Notes under the pieces: generated by a model | What the model was told of the DNA's origin: nothing | What the model saw: the letters and a program-made list of their open reading frames with translations, nothing else | The model's database searches: none | Shown here: one piece after another, positions 34,069 through 46,344 of the stretch | How positions within the stretch are numbered: position 1 is the first letter of the stretch | Layout of the letters: each line of letters starts with the position of its first letter | Translations under genes and position numbers: made by a program | Source of the DNA: Xenopus tropicalis | Lineage: Eukaryota > Chordata > Amphibia > Anura > Pipidae | Reading direction: 5' to 3' | NCBI RefSeq assembly: GCF_000004195.4 | Contig: NC_030680.2 | Coordinates: 4,701,437 to 4,765,436, forward strand | DNA: 64,000 nt

Positions 34069-36087
34069 ACAGGTATGGGATCCCTTACCTAGAAACCCGT
34101 TATCCAGAAAGCCTGTCTCCCATAGACACAAATAATTCAGAATTTTAAAACAGATTTCCTTTTTCTCTGTAATAATAAAACAGTACCTGTACTTGATCCC
34201 AACTAAGATATAATTACCCCTTATTGGGGGCAGAACAGCCCTATTGGGTTTATTTCATGGTTAAATGATTCCCTTTTCTCTGTAATAATAAAACAGTACC
34301 TGTACTTGATCCCAACTAAGATATAATTACCCCTTATTGGGGCAGAACAGCCCTATTGGGTTTATTTCATGGTTAAATGATTCCCTTTTCTCTGTAATAA
34401 TAAAACAGTACCTGTACTTGATCCCAACTAAGATATAATTACCCCTTATTGGGGCAGAACAGTCCTATTGGGTTTATTTCATGGTTAAATTATTCCCTTT
34501 TCTCTGTAATAATAAAACAGTACCTGTACTTGATCCCAACTAAGATATAATTACCCCTTATTGGGGCAGAACAGCCCTATTGGGTTTATTTCATGGTTAA
34601 ATGATTCCCTTTTCTCTGTAATAATAAAACAGTACCTGTACTTGATCCCAACTAAGATATAATTACCCCTTATTGGGGCATAACATACTAAAACTTAAAG
34701 GTTAACCTCCCCTTTAATGTAATTATATGGTCTGGAACAGTTCCCTAAGCCCCACCTTCAGCCTGCATCCTCCCAATCCCACAATCCCCTGCACAAGTGA
34801 TCTCATTAAGGAAAGGAACATCCCAGTGCAATGCATTGTGGGTTATGTAGTTCCTGCATGATGTCTGTAAGCTGCGGAGAAGTTGTTGCAATTTGTAACA
34901 TCAGTGTTTTAGTCCCTCCTCCCCTGCCAGGATTTCAAATGATGCAGAAAGAAAATAATTTTTCAGCAAATACGAAATATGGAATTTCCCAGTGAATCCC
35001 AAATACTTGATCCCAACTAAGATATAATTACCCCTTATTGGGGCAGAACAGCCCTATTGGGTTTATTTAATGGTTAAATGATTCCCTTTTCTCTGTAATA
35101 ATAAAACAGTACCTGTACTTGATCCCAACTAAGATATAATTACCCCTTATTGGGGGCAGAACAGCCCTATTGGGTTTATTTAATGGTTAAATGATTCCCT
35201 TTTCTCTGTAATAATAAAACAGTACCTGTACTTGATCCCAACTAAGATATAATTACCCCTTATTGGGGGCAGAACAGCCCTATTGGGTTTATTTCATGGT
35301 TAAATGATTCCCTTTTCTCTGTAATAATAAAACAGTACCTGTACTTGATCCCAACTAAGATATAATTACCCCTTATTGGGGCAGAACAGCCCTATTGGGT
35401 TTATTTCATGGTTAAATGATTCCCTTTTCTCTGTAATAATAAAACAGTACCTGTACTTGATCCCAACTAAGATATAATTACCCCTTATTGGGGGCAGAAC
35501 AGCCCTATTGGGTTTATTTCATGGTTAAATGATTCCCTTTTCTCTGTAATAATAAAACAGTACCTGTACTTGATCCCAACTAAGATATAATTACCCCTTA
35601 TTGGGGGCAGAACAGCCCTATTGGGTTTATTTCATGGTTAAATGATTCCCTTTTCTCTGTAATAATAAAACAGTACCTGTACTTGATCCCAACTAAGATA
35701 TAATTACCCCTTATTGGGGCAGAACAGCCCTATTGGGTTTATTTAATGGTTAAATGATTCCCTTTTCTCTGTAATAATAAAACAGTACCTGTACTTGATC
35801 CCAACTAAGATATAATTACCCCTTATTGGGGCAGAACAGCCCTATTGGGTTTATTTCATGGTTAAATGATTCCCTTTTCTCTGTAATAATAAAACAGTAC
35901 CTGTACTTGATCCCAACTAAGATATAATTACCCCTTATTGGATACAAAACAATCCTATTGGGTTTTTATTAATGTTTTATTGATTTTTTTTAGCAGACTT
36001 AAGGTATGGAGAGCCAAATTACGGAAAGATCCCTTATCCAGAATACCCTTGGTTCTGAGCATTCTGGATAACGGGTCCTATACCTGT
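34069..36087 (+). mobile_element. MITE (ACAGGTATGGG family) expanded to about 13 internal copies, interrupted
   Basis: The left end ACAGGTATGGGATCCCTTAC and the right end GATAACGGGTCCTATACCTGT are both present, flanked by TA. Between them are two blocks of the 112-base segment, about 34150-34680 (about 5 copies) and 35008-35940 (about 8 copies). They are separated by 34681-35007, a foreign piece that begins with a T2-like MITE end (AACCTCCCCTTTAA). The element is about 2 kb against 330 bases for the unexpanded copy. Confidence 0.88.
34681..35007. other. Foreign segment splitting the 112-base array
   Basis: Begins with the end of a T2-like MITE (CATACTAAAACTTAAAGG, AACCTCCCCTTTAA), then unique sequence, and rejoins the array in mid-unit at TACTTGATCCCAACTAAG. 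This looks like a rearrangement rather than a clean insertion. Confidence 0.6.
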
Positions 36088-36530
36088 ATTCCTTAATTGG
36101 CAAGACGTGCATTGATGATGTGTGTGCTAATTTGGGGAGGGGGGCACCCCCAAACAAGTTATAGGGAGTTTAAGAAGCCCCTGGGGGGGTGCTAGCTCCA
36201 GGCTATGTCTATTTGGATAAGGGAGACATATTCCAGGCATTTAGCGCTCATTCTTTGGAGGTGCCGAGAGTGGAGGTGAGACGGGCAGATGTTTGTTGCG
36301 ATGATTAGAGCATCACTCGCGGTTTCACTGACGAGTCATTTCGCACCCCCGTCACACTCGGAGGCTCACAATTCCTGCAGCGCCAGTCCCCTTCCACCTG
36401 GTGTGCAAAGCTTGTGACAAAAAGCGAGAGGCACTTATTAGCGCTTGCACTTGTGGCTGGCAGTCGGCTCGTTAAGATGACAAATTCCATGTTCATAAGA
36501 ATCCATAAAAAATTGCCTGTGCCATAATCC
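36088..36530. other. Unique intronic spacer
   Basis: Single-copy sequence, partly CpG-bearing (36250-36480); no exon recognised. Confidence 0.5.
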
Positions 36531-37786
36531 TATTTGTATTTATACATATGGGTAGGAGGTGCCATAGTGTTTCCCTTAGACAGTATAGTATGGGGGTACA
36601 GCTTATTGTGTGCCCAGAACATTCCCTCTCTGTATATTTGTATTTATACATATTGGTAGGGGGTGCCATAGTGTTTCCCTTAGACAGTACAGTATGGGGG
36701 TACAGCTTATTGTGTGCCCAGAACATTCCTTCTCTGTATATTTGTATTTATACATATGGGTAGGAGGTGCCATAGTGTTTCCCTTAGACAGTACAGTATG
36801 GGGGTACAGCTTATTGTGTGCCCAGAACATTCCTTCTCTGTATATTTGTATTTATACATATGGGTAGGAGGTGCCATAGTGTTTCCCTTAGACAGTACAG
36901 TATGGGGGTACAGCTTATTGTGTGCCCAGAACATTCCTTTTCTGTATATTTGTATTTATACATATGGGTAGGGGGTGCCATAGTGTTTCCCTTAGACAGT
37001 ACAGTATGGGGGTACAGCTTATTGTGTGCCCAGAACATTCCTTCTTTGTATATTTGTATTTATACATATGGGTAGGGGGTGCCATAGTGTTTCCCTTAGA
37101 CAGTACAGTATGGGGGTACAGCTTATTGTGTGCCCAGAACATTCCTTTTCTGTATATTTGTATTTATACATATGGGTAGGGGGTGCCATAGTGTTTCCCT
37201 TAGACAGTACAGTATGGGGGTACAGCTTATTGTGTGCCCAGAACATTCCTTCTCTGTATATTTGTATTTATACATATGGGTAGGGGGTGCCATAGTGTTT
37301 CCCTTAGACAGTACAGTATGGGGGTACAGCTTAGTGTGTACCCAGAACATTCCTTCTCTGTATATTTGTATTTATACATATGGGTAGGGGGTGCCATAGT
37401 GTTTCCCTTAGACAGTACAGTATGGGGGTTCAGCTTATTGTGTGCCCAGAACATTCCTTCTCTGTATATTTGTATTTATACATATGGGTAGGGGGTGCCA
37501 TAGTGTTTCCCTTAGACAGTACAGTATGGGGGTACAGCTTATTGTGTGCCCAGAACATTCCCTCTCTGTATATTTGTATTTATACATATGGGTAGGGGGT
37601 GCCATAGTGTTTCCCTTAGACAGTACAGTATGGGGGTACAGCTTATTGTGTGCCCAGAACATTCCTTCTCTGTATATTTGTATTTATACATATGGGTAGG
37701 GGGTGCCATAGTGTTTCCCTTAGACAGTACAGTATGGGGGTACAGCTTATTGTGTGCCCAGAACATTCCCTCTCTGTATATTTGTA
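36531..37786 (+). repeat. 104-base minisatellite, locus 4 of 4, about 12 copies
   Basis: Same unit as 8136-8965; the largest of the four arrays. Private variants include CTTAGTGTGTACCC at 37331 and GGGGGTTCAGC near 37430. It ends cleanly within the TATATTTGTA phrase, close to where the other three loci also begin or end. Confidence 0.96.
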
Positions 37787-38242
37787 CAACAGAAACACTT
37801 TATATCAGTGTAGACCAACCCAGTACCCACCATTAGTGGAAGGTGGCTGGGAGTGGCCATTAAGCCTTGCATATATATATAAATAATCAGGCTCTAGAAA
37901 GTCTATTTTGTCCCATGACTATTAAAGACTATAATACATCTATTTATGTACACAGACACATACACAAATTACATAACTCCCACTTGCCTGCCATAGTTAC
38001 CACATGAATAATTCCGGTTATTGAATCAGTGCATGGAGAGAGAGTAAGAACTTGCAAGACTTGCATCAGTTACTAACCCCATGGGTCCCAGACTGCTTTG
38101 GAAACTGGCAATTACATATTTTTTGCTTTATATACAGTATATATAATGTGTGTGTTCAGTGATGGGGCTCAGAATTGGCAGGTTTGTTGCAGGCACTGGT
38201 CTTTTAGTATTATTCACAAAGAAACTGACCCCGAGTAGCTCC
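37787..38242. other. Unique AT-rich spacer
   Basis: No exon recognised; short TATATATATAAATAAT run near 37872. Confidence 0.5.
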
Positions 38243-41200
38243 CAGATAGCTAGAATCTCAGCCATAAAGCAGGGCAGGACTGCTGCTTACAATGGGGGGA
38301 TCAGATAGGATCTGTGCCACTGTGACAGAATGCTCTGTTATACAGATAGCTAGAATCTCAGCCATAAAGCAAGGCAGGACTGCTGCTTACAATGGGGGGA
38401 TCAGATAGGATCTGTGCCACTGTGACAGAATGCTCTGTTATACAGATAGCTAGAATCTCAGCCATAAAGCAGGGCAGGACTGCTGCTTACAATGGGGGGA
38501 TCAGATAGGATCTGTGCCACTGTGACAGAATGCTCTGTTATACAGATAGCTAGAATCTCAGCCATAAAGCAGGGCAGGACTGCTGCTTACAATGGGGGGA
38601 TCAGATAGGATCTGTGCCACTGTGACAGAATGCTCTGTTATACAGATAGCTAGAATCTCAGCCATAAAGCAGGGCAGGACTGCTGCTTACAATGGGGGGG
38701 GATCAGATAGGATCTGTGCCACTGTGACAGAATGCTCTGTTATACAGATAGCTAGAATCTCAGCCATAAAGCAGGGCAGGACTGCTGCTTACAATGGGGG
38801 GGGGGGGGGATCAGATAGGATCTGTGCCACTGTGACAGAATGCTCTGTTATACAGATAGCTAGAATCTCAGCCATAAAGCAGGGCAGGACTGCTGCTTAC
38901 AATGGGGGGATCAGATAGGATCTGTGCCACTGTGACAGAATGCTCTGTTATACAGATAGCTAGAATCTCAGCCATAAAGCAGGGCAGGACTGCTGCTTAC
39001 AATGGGGGGGGGGGGGATCAGATAGGATCTGTGCCACTGTGACAGAATGCTCTGTTATACAGATAGCTAGAATCTCAGCCATAAAGCAGGGCAGGACTGC
39101 TGCTTACAATGGGGGGATCAGATAGGATCTGTGCCACTGTGACAGAATGCTCTGTTATACAGATAGCTAGAATCTCAGCCATAAAGCAGGGCAGGACTGC
39201 TGCTTACAATGGGGGGATCAGATAGGATCTGTGCCACTGTGACAGAATGCTCTGTTATACAGATAGCTAGAATCTCAGCCATAAAGCAGGGCAGGACTGC
39301 TGCTTACAATGGGGGGATCAGATAGGATCTGTGCCACTGTGACAGAATGCTCTGTTATACAGATAGCTAGAATCTCAGCCATAAAGCAGGGCAGGACTGC
39401 TGCTTACAATGGGGGGATCAGATAGGATCTGTGCCACTGTGACAGAATGCTCTGTTATACAGATAGCTAGAATCTCAGCCATAAAGCAAGGCAGGACTGC
39501 TGCTTACAATGGGGGGATCAGATAGGATCTGTGCCACTGTGACAGAATGCTCTGTTATACAGATAGCTAGAATCTCAGCCATAAAGCAGGGCAGGACTGC
39601 TGCTTACAATGGGGGGATCAGATAGGATCTGTGCCACTGTGACAGAATGCTCTGTTATACAGATAGCTAGAATCTCAGCCATAAAGCAAGGCAGGACTGC
39701 TGCTTACAATGGGGGGATCAGATAGGATCTGTGCCACTGTGACAGAATGCTCTGTTATACAGATAGCTAGAATCTCAGCCATAAAGCAGGGCAGGACTGC
39801 TGCTTACAATGGGGGGATCAGATAGGATCTGTGCCACTGTGACAGAATGCTCTGTTATACAGATAGCTAGAATCTCAGCCATAAAGCAGGGCAGGACTGC
39901 TGCTTACAATGGGGGATCAGATAGGATCTGTGCCACTGTGACAGAATGCTCTGTTATACAGATAGCTAGAATCTCAGCCATAAAGCAGGGCAGGACTGCT
40001 GCTTACAATGGGGGGGGATCAGATAGGATCTGTGCCACTGTGACAGAATGCTCTGTTATACAGATAGCTAGAATCTCAGCCATAAAGCAGGGCAGGACTG
40101 CTGCTTACAATGGGGGGGGGGGGGGATCAGATAGGATCTGTGCCACTGTGACAGAATGCTCTGTTATACAGATAGCTAGAATCTCAGCCATAAAGCAGGG
40201 CAGGACTGCTGCTTACAATGGGGGGATCAGATAGGATCTGTGCCACTGTGACAGAATGCTCTGTTATACAGATAGCTAGAATCTCAGCCATAAAGCAGGG
40301 CAGGACTGCTGCTTACAATGGGGGGGGGGGGGATCAGATAGGATCTGTGCCACTGTGACAGAATGCTCTGTTATACAGATAGCTAGAATCTCAGCCATAA
40401 AGCAGGGCAGGACTGCTGCTTACAATGGGGGGATCAGATAGGATCTGTGCCACTGTGACAGAATGCTCTGTTATACAGATAGCTAGAATCTCAGCCATAA
40501 AGCAGGGCAGGACTGCTGCTTACAATGGGGGGATCAGATAGGATCTGTGCCACTGTGACAGAATGCTCTGTTATACAGATAGCTAGAATCTCAGCCATAA
40601 AGCAGGGCAGGACTGCTGCTTACAATGGGGGGATCAGATAGGATCTGTGCCACTGTGACAGAATGCTCTGTTATACAGATAGCTAGAATCTCAGCCATAA
40701 AGCAGGGCAGGACTGCTGCTTACAATGGGGGGGGGGGGGGGGGGGATCAGATAGGATCTGTGCCACTGTGACAGAATGCTCTGTTATACAGATAGCTAGA
40801 ATCTCAGCCATAAAGCAGGGCAGGACTGCTGCTTACAATGGGGGGATCAGATAGGATCTGTGCCACTGTGACAGAATGCTCTGTTATACAGATAGCTAGA
40901 ATCTCAGCCATAAAGCAGGGCAGGACTGCTGCTTACAATGGGGGGATCAGATAGGATCTGTGCCACTGTGACAGAATGCTCTGTTATACAGATAGCTAGA
41001 ATCTCAGCCATAAAGCAGGGCAGGACTGCTGCTTACAATGGGGGGGGATCAGATAGGATCTGTGCCACTGTGACAGAATGCTCTGTTATACAGATAGCTA
41101 GAATCTCAGCCATAAAGCAGGGCAGGACTGCTGCTTACAATGGGGGGGGGGGGATCAGATAGGATCTGTGCCACTGTGACAGAATGCTCTGTTATACAGA

Positions 41201-41459
41201 TAGCTAGAATCTCAGCCATAAAGCAGGGCAGGACTGCTGCTTACAATGGGGGGATCAGATAGGATCTGTGCCACTGTGACAGAATGCTCTGTTATACAGA
41301 TAGCTAGAATCTCAGCCATAAAGCAGGGCAGGACTGCTGCTTACAATGGGGGGATCAGATAGGATCTGTGCCACTGTGACAGAATGCTCTGTTATACAGA
41401 TAGCTAGAATCTCAGCCATAAAGCAGGGCAGGACTGCTGCTTACAATGGGGGGATCAGG
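38243..41459 (+). repeat. 100-base minisatellite with a variable poly-G tract, about 32 copies
   Basis: The unit is CAGATAGCTAGAATCTCAGC, CATAAAGCAGGGCAGGACTG, CTGCTTACAAT, a G-run, ATCAGATAGGATCTGTGCC and ACTGTGACAGAATGCTCTG. The non-G part is almost invariant. The G-run is usually 6 but reaches 8, 12, 13, 14 and about 19. Long G-runs recur in the order 8-14-6-13 near 38694-39013 and again near 40010-40332. It is the largest array in the window. Confidence 0.97.
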
Positions 41460-42816
41460 ACATGCAGGACAGTGGTTGCCATGGACATTCTTTCCCATTT
41501 AGTTTAATGTCCCAATAAGTCTGGAGAGGTTTGACGTTAGACTGCGGCACAATTATTACGCTCTGAGGCTGCCGGAATAAACCAATCGTTGAGTTCTGCT
41601 CTCGGCCGCGAGTTACATTTATGGCTCCCCATCAGCTGCACGAGCCTTAAAGGCAGAGGAAAGTGGAAAACTGACTTTTTCTAATAAAATGGTTGCAGTA
41701 ATGGCTGTTTTTTATTGTTGGTAGAATTCACGGCTCATTTATGAGGTGCCGACGCCTTTGTGCCATTTGCACCCCCGGTGCTTTGCACTTACAGCCCCCC
41801 CCCTAGTGCCAGTTGCACCTTTTCTTCTGCATCCAGGGGGGCTTCCAGTCCCGGGGTACCAAGAGCAGAAGGTGGGTACAGGGTACAGACACCCCACTGC
41901 ACACAGGGGAAATGGGGTGCTTGGATGAAGTTGGAGTAAAGTTTTGTGCTTCACTGGCAAATGGGTAACAAGTTGCACTGTGGACAAAATAAATAGGGGT
42001 GCCTTGTCCCCCTCCCTTCGTAGTTTTTAATGCCATTTATTAAGTGCAAGAAACTGACCCAGTCCCCCCACTTATCCATATTTTTTGATCCCTTTATTCT
42101 CTCTCTCAGAACCCCATCTTCTCCCTCGTGCCCCCTAGCTTACACTTTATTCAGAGTTAGGGGGCCCCGTGGCCAGAGATGGGCCAAGCCAACTGGGCTC
42201 CCTAGGTAGCCGGGCCGGGCAACTCGCCCACCTCCACCTGTGCGTCCATTCAAATTGCATTGACGTGGAGGACAGAGAGGGGAGTGGGGTGAAATGCAAC
42301 TCTGGGGGGTAAGCAATCCCAGACTAGGGGTAGGTAGAAGAGGTACCTGCCTAGTGCCCCCCACCATGGTGCCCTTCTGCCTACCCCCTAAATCCGACCC
42401 TGACTGTCACTGCTTACTGCACCAGGTTCCGCATTTCCAGTTCAGCCAGACCCCGGGTACAATTGATTTATGAATGTGCACAGGGGGCACTTGTGTCCGG
42501 GGTCCTAGGGGTGTACCAAAACAGTTTTTGGTTGGGGGGTGCAGGACCCTCCAGCTGCGTCCCCTAACCCCCCCTGCAGGGGCCCCCCATACCCCCCACA
42601 GGGTCCCCCACCTGACGTACTCCCAGGGGCGTCAGGGGAGGAGCAGTCGGGTAGGGGGAGCGATGACAAGGGTCGGGTCTGGAGTGCTAGGGCCCACTGG
42701 GATTTTTTCCGGAGTCCCGGCGGCCCAGTCCAACCCTGTACCAAAACACGCCGGGGCCCCCCTGCAAAAAAATCTTTACAAGTTCCCCCCTCCCCGCCCC
42801 CACTCTTATGTGCGCT
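41460..42816. other. Unique sequence plus GC-rich interspersed repeat pieces
   Basis: Bases 41500-41740 are unique and CpG-bearing. About 42030-42405 and 42485-42740 are GC-rich pieces ending in CCGACCCTG and GGCCCAGTCCAACCCTG, resembling the CAGGGTCGGACTGG MITE family; they are incomplete. The overlapping frames on both strands are not convincing genes. Confidence 0.5.
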
Positions 42817-42904
42817 CACCTTTACATTAACTCTTATAGAATATCTAATTCCTAGCAACTTTGCAACTGGTCCCCATTATTTATTTCCTATAGTTTTTTG
42901 CATT

Positions 42905-43536
42905 ACCGTATATACTCGAGTATAAGCCGATCCGAGTATAAGCCGAGGTACCTAATGTTACCTAAGAAAACTGGAAAAACGTATTGACTCGAGTATAAGC
43001 CTAGGGTGGGACAGTCCTACCGGCTCATGCGACAGTCCTACCGGCCCATGCCCATCCCATGTCGCGACCCGCGCCTCCCCCGTGCGCCGCTCCAGCACGC
43101 ACACACATCGCACCTGACGCCTGCGCAACGTGTGTGCGTGCTGGGGCGGCGCACGGGGGTAGTGGGGGGACGCGGGTCGCGACATGGGATGGGCATGGGC
43201 CGGTAGGACTGTCGCATGAGCCGGTAGGGGGGGGGGGTTTGAGCTGCGCGACAGTGTGTGTGTGTAACAAGCATTTCTTCATATAATTGTAAGATCTAAA
43301 CATCTAAGAATGCTAAAATAGGGTTTTAACAAAAAAAAATATATGTCATGGGATTATGAAGGGTTATTATGAAGGGGTATGTGATTACTGTATCCCTGTG
43401 TGTGCGTGCTGGGGCGGCGCACGGGTGGGGGGGTGGTGTGCGAGTCGCGACATGGGATGCGCCGGTAGGACACAAGTATGACTCGAGTATAAGCCGAGGA
43501 TACCTTTTTTAGCACATTTTGAGTGCTGGAAAACTC
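42905..43536. mobile_element. Inserted TATACTCGAGTATAAGCCGA element with a long palindrome
   Basis: Starts CCGTATATACTCGAGTATAA; the phrase ACTCGAGTATAAGCCGAGG recurs near the right side (43482-43500). The class is unassigned. It contains a near-perfect palindrome at 43017-43228 and a partial third copy of the arm at about 43396-43470. The right terminus seems to be missing. Confidence 0.65.
43017..43228. repeat. Long GC-rich palindrome, arms about 95 bases
   Basis: The left arm (CCTACCGGCTCATGCGACAG ... CCCATCCCATGTCGCGACCC ... CAGCACGCACACA) is matched in reverse by the right arm (TGTGTGCGTGCTGGGGCGGC ... GGGTCGCGACATGGGATGGG ... CTGTCGCATGAGCCGGTAGG). The spacer is about 15 bases. It would form a stable hairpin as DNA or RNA. 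Confidence 0.85.
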
Positions 43537-43820
43537 TTCTACCTCTTCTACCCCTTCCAATGGGGGTCACCGACCCCGGCAGCCGATAAAGCCAAACGAT
43601 TGCTCTGTGAGCTTACACTCTTATTATCATTGTTACTTTTTAAACCTTATCTGTCTATTCAGTTCCCCCTCCTTTTCATCTTCCAGTCTCTCATTCAAAC
43701 CACTGCCTGGTTGCTAAGGTCAACAAGACCTCGGCAACCTTGCTGCTAAAAAATCCCAAACTGGAACGCAAAGCGAAATAACTGAAAAACCCACAAATAG
43801 TACTTGTTGCCTTTAAACAA

Positions 43821-44553
43821 TTCCGTGATAATAAAAGATTCTGGCAAAAATAGCCTCGAACGGTCGTAAATCACGCGGCGCCGGAACTCGTAGAGCAGCG
43901 CAAGGCTGCGGCACAGGGGACTCATTTATCATACGTGGAAGGATATATATATATATATATATACACAAATTGCCTATACCCCCCCCCCAATGTGAAGCAA
44001 ATTAAGTGACAGATCTAACAGAGAAGAGTATGGGGCTGAGGCCTCGGGGATTGGAAGTTTCTGACACGGGGTTCGTTACGCCGGCGTCAGGTTTGGCGTT
44101 TCTGGCAGCCGCGTGAAAAATATCAGGGTTTCTCTCTCCCTAGAGATTCCGGGGTTTTTTTTAAAAAAAATTTCCAAAGAAAAAGGAGGAGACGTAGAAT
44201 TTAGCAGCTTCGCGCCTTTGTGCCGACTGAATGGGGCGTCTGTGATAGGCCGGTGGGAATTGCGCGGGGGCGGGATTTGTACAGATATACAGACTGATAT
44301 TCCCCCCCCCCCGTGACCTTCATGTACAGACTCCGGGGGTTTATTTATTCATTGAGTTAAATAACATTGACTGAAATGGGGTAAATGGGAGAAACATGGA
44401 TTGTTCTAATGGTGTCTGGGTCTCGCCAGAGAGGGGCAGGTACTGACCCAGAAGGAACCTCCCAGCTGGGGAATATTAACTGTTATATGGGAAATGTTTG
44501 TTAAACCTTATATATATATATATTCCCACAAATCAGAAAATATTTAATATAGT
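43821..44553. other. Unique intronic spacer with simple repeats
   Basis: (AT)n runs at 43943-43964 and 44508-44522, C-runs near 43980 and 44303. No exon recognised. Confidence 0.5.
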
Positions 44554-45764
44554 TGTTCCTGCTGAATTGTGCTTAGTACAGGGGAATCCCTATGTGCCAT
44601 AGTTTTATGGTATCTCTCTGTACAGGCTATGAGCAAACTTAGGGGGCTGTTCCTGCTGAATTGTGCTTAGTACAGGGGAATCCCTATGTGCCATAGTTTT
44701 ATGGTATCTCTCTGTACAGGCTATGAGCAAACTTAGGGGGCTGTTCCTGCTGAATTGTGCTTAGTACAGGGGAATCCCTATGTGCCATAGTTTTATGGTA
44801 TCTCTCTGTATACGCTATGAGCAAACTTAGGGGGCTGTTCCTGCTGAATTGTGCTTAGTACAGGGGAATCCCTATGTGCCATAGTTTTATGGTATCTCTC
44901 TGTACAGGCTATGAGCAAACTTAGGGTGCTGTTCCTGCTGAATTGTGCTTAGTACAGGGGAATCCCTATGCTGCCATAGTTTTATGGTATCTCTCTGTAT
45001 ACGCTATGAGCAAACTTAGGGGGCTGTTCCTGCTGAATTGTGCTTAGTACAGGGGAATCCCTATGTGCCATAGTTTTATGGTATCTCTCTGTATACGCTA
45101 TGAGCAAACTTAGGGGGCTGTTCCTGCTGAATTGTGCTTAGTACAGGGGAATCCCTATGTGCCATAGTTTTATGGTATCTCTCTGTACAGGCTATGAGCA
45201 AACTTAGGGGGCTGTTCCTGCTGAATTGTGCTTAGTACAGGGGAATCCCTATGTGCCATAGTTTTATGGTATCTCTCTGTACAGGCTATGAGCAAACTTA
45301 GGGGGCTGTTCCTGCTGAATTGTGCTTAGTACAGGGGAATCCCTATGTGCCATAGTTTTATGGTATCTCTCTGTATACGCTATGAGCAAACTTAGGGGGC
45401 TGTTCCTGCTGAATTGTGCTTAGTACAGGGGAATCCCTATGTACCATAGTTTTATGGTATCTCTCTGTACAGGCTATGAGCAAACTTAGGGGGCTGTTCC
45501 TGCTGAATTGTGCTTAGTACAGGGGAATCCCTATGTGCCATAGTTTTATGGTATCTCTCTGTACAGGCTGTGAGCACTTAGGGGGCTGTTCCTGCTGAAT
45601 TGTGCTTAGTACAGGGGAATCCCTATGTGCCATAGTTTTATGGTATCTCTCTGTACAGGCTATGAGCAAACTTAGGGGGCTGTTCCTGCTGAATTCTGCT
45701 TAGTACAGGGGAATCCCTATGTGCCATAGTTCTATGGTATCTCTCTGTACAGGCTATGAGCAAA
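44554..45764 (-). repeat. 94-base minisatellite, reversed, about 13 copies
   Basis: Reverse complement of the 4677-5155 family: GTTCCTGCTGAATTGTGCTT, AGTACAGGGGAATCCCTATG, TGCCATAGTTTTATGGTATC and GCAAACTTAGGGGGCT. Two unit types alternate irregularly (TGTACAGGCTATGAG and TGTATACGCTATGAG). Confidence 0.96.
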
Positions 45765-46344
45765 TACTTGTTTTTGTAACGCTGGATACCATTTGCCGAT
45801 AGGAGAAGAGACACTGAGAGAAAAGAATTGCACATTAAATCTGACACAACTCTAATGCTCTAAACTGCAGCTTTTTCCCATTGTTCTCCGGCGAGCGAGA
45901 GGCACGGAAGGAAAATAAAACAACAGGAGGCAAAAAGAGACCTTTGAAATGTCTCGGGCGGTTTGAGTGAAAGGGAACAAAGCAGAACCTTGGGCTCCGA
46001 GACCGCTGACAGGTGCCGCAGAGAGACTGCCCGGTGTGGGTCTCGCCGGCGCCAGGCAAATAAGAGCGTTAAAGGGGAGATCAAACCGAGCAACGGCTCC
46101 CTGTGCGTTTCTATTGCTACAAAGGCGCTACCTGCGGAATCCGCTCCGGGTATTTAATGCCGGCGTTCCGAGCTGGGGAAATAAAAATCATTATGGTAGA
46201 ACCTTCCGCCGCTGAGCCCGCTTCCCCGGCACGGAATCCGCAGCGCTTTCCCGCTAATGAGCACAGGTGCGGCCAATTAATCAAGCAGCTCGGGGTAATT
46301 AAGGCGAGAATAACGCCGGAGACATCTGTGTCGTGCGGAGTCTT
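45765..46344. other. Unique CpG-bearing intronic sequence
   Basis: Single-copy sequence with many CpGs (45890-46330). No recognisable exon; overlapping frames on both strands have no domain. It is a fair place to look for a conserved regulatory element by cross-species alignment. Confidence 0.45.

Larger units (their letters stand above)
42817..43820 (-). mobile_element. T2/Kolobok-like MITE interrupted by another element
   Basis: The outer element starts at CTCACCTTTACATTAACTC and TTTGCAACTGGTCCCCATT, breaks at about 42905, and resumes at about 43537 with CAATGGGGGTCACCGACCCC, CGGCAGCC and ACTGAAAAACCCACAAATAG. Alignment to the copy at 32072 shows the outer element continuing across the gap, so the inserted piece is younger. 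Confidence 0.7.

Noticed and set aside
38592..41162. Frames of 74-141 codons with a repeated 33-residue motif
   Set aside because: They exist only where G-run lengths happen to keep the frame of the 100-base array.
42474..42925. Overlapping 117-128 codon frames on both strands
   Set aside because: GC-rich mobile-element sequence lacking stops; frames on opposite strands overlap and none has a domain.
42958..43303. Several similar frames on opposite strands
   Set aside because: They mirror each other because the DNA is a palindrome.
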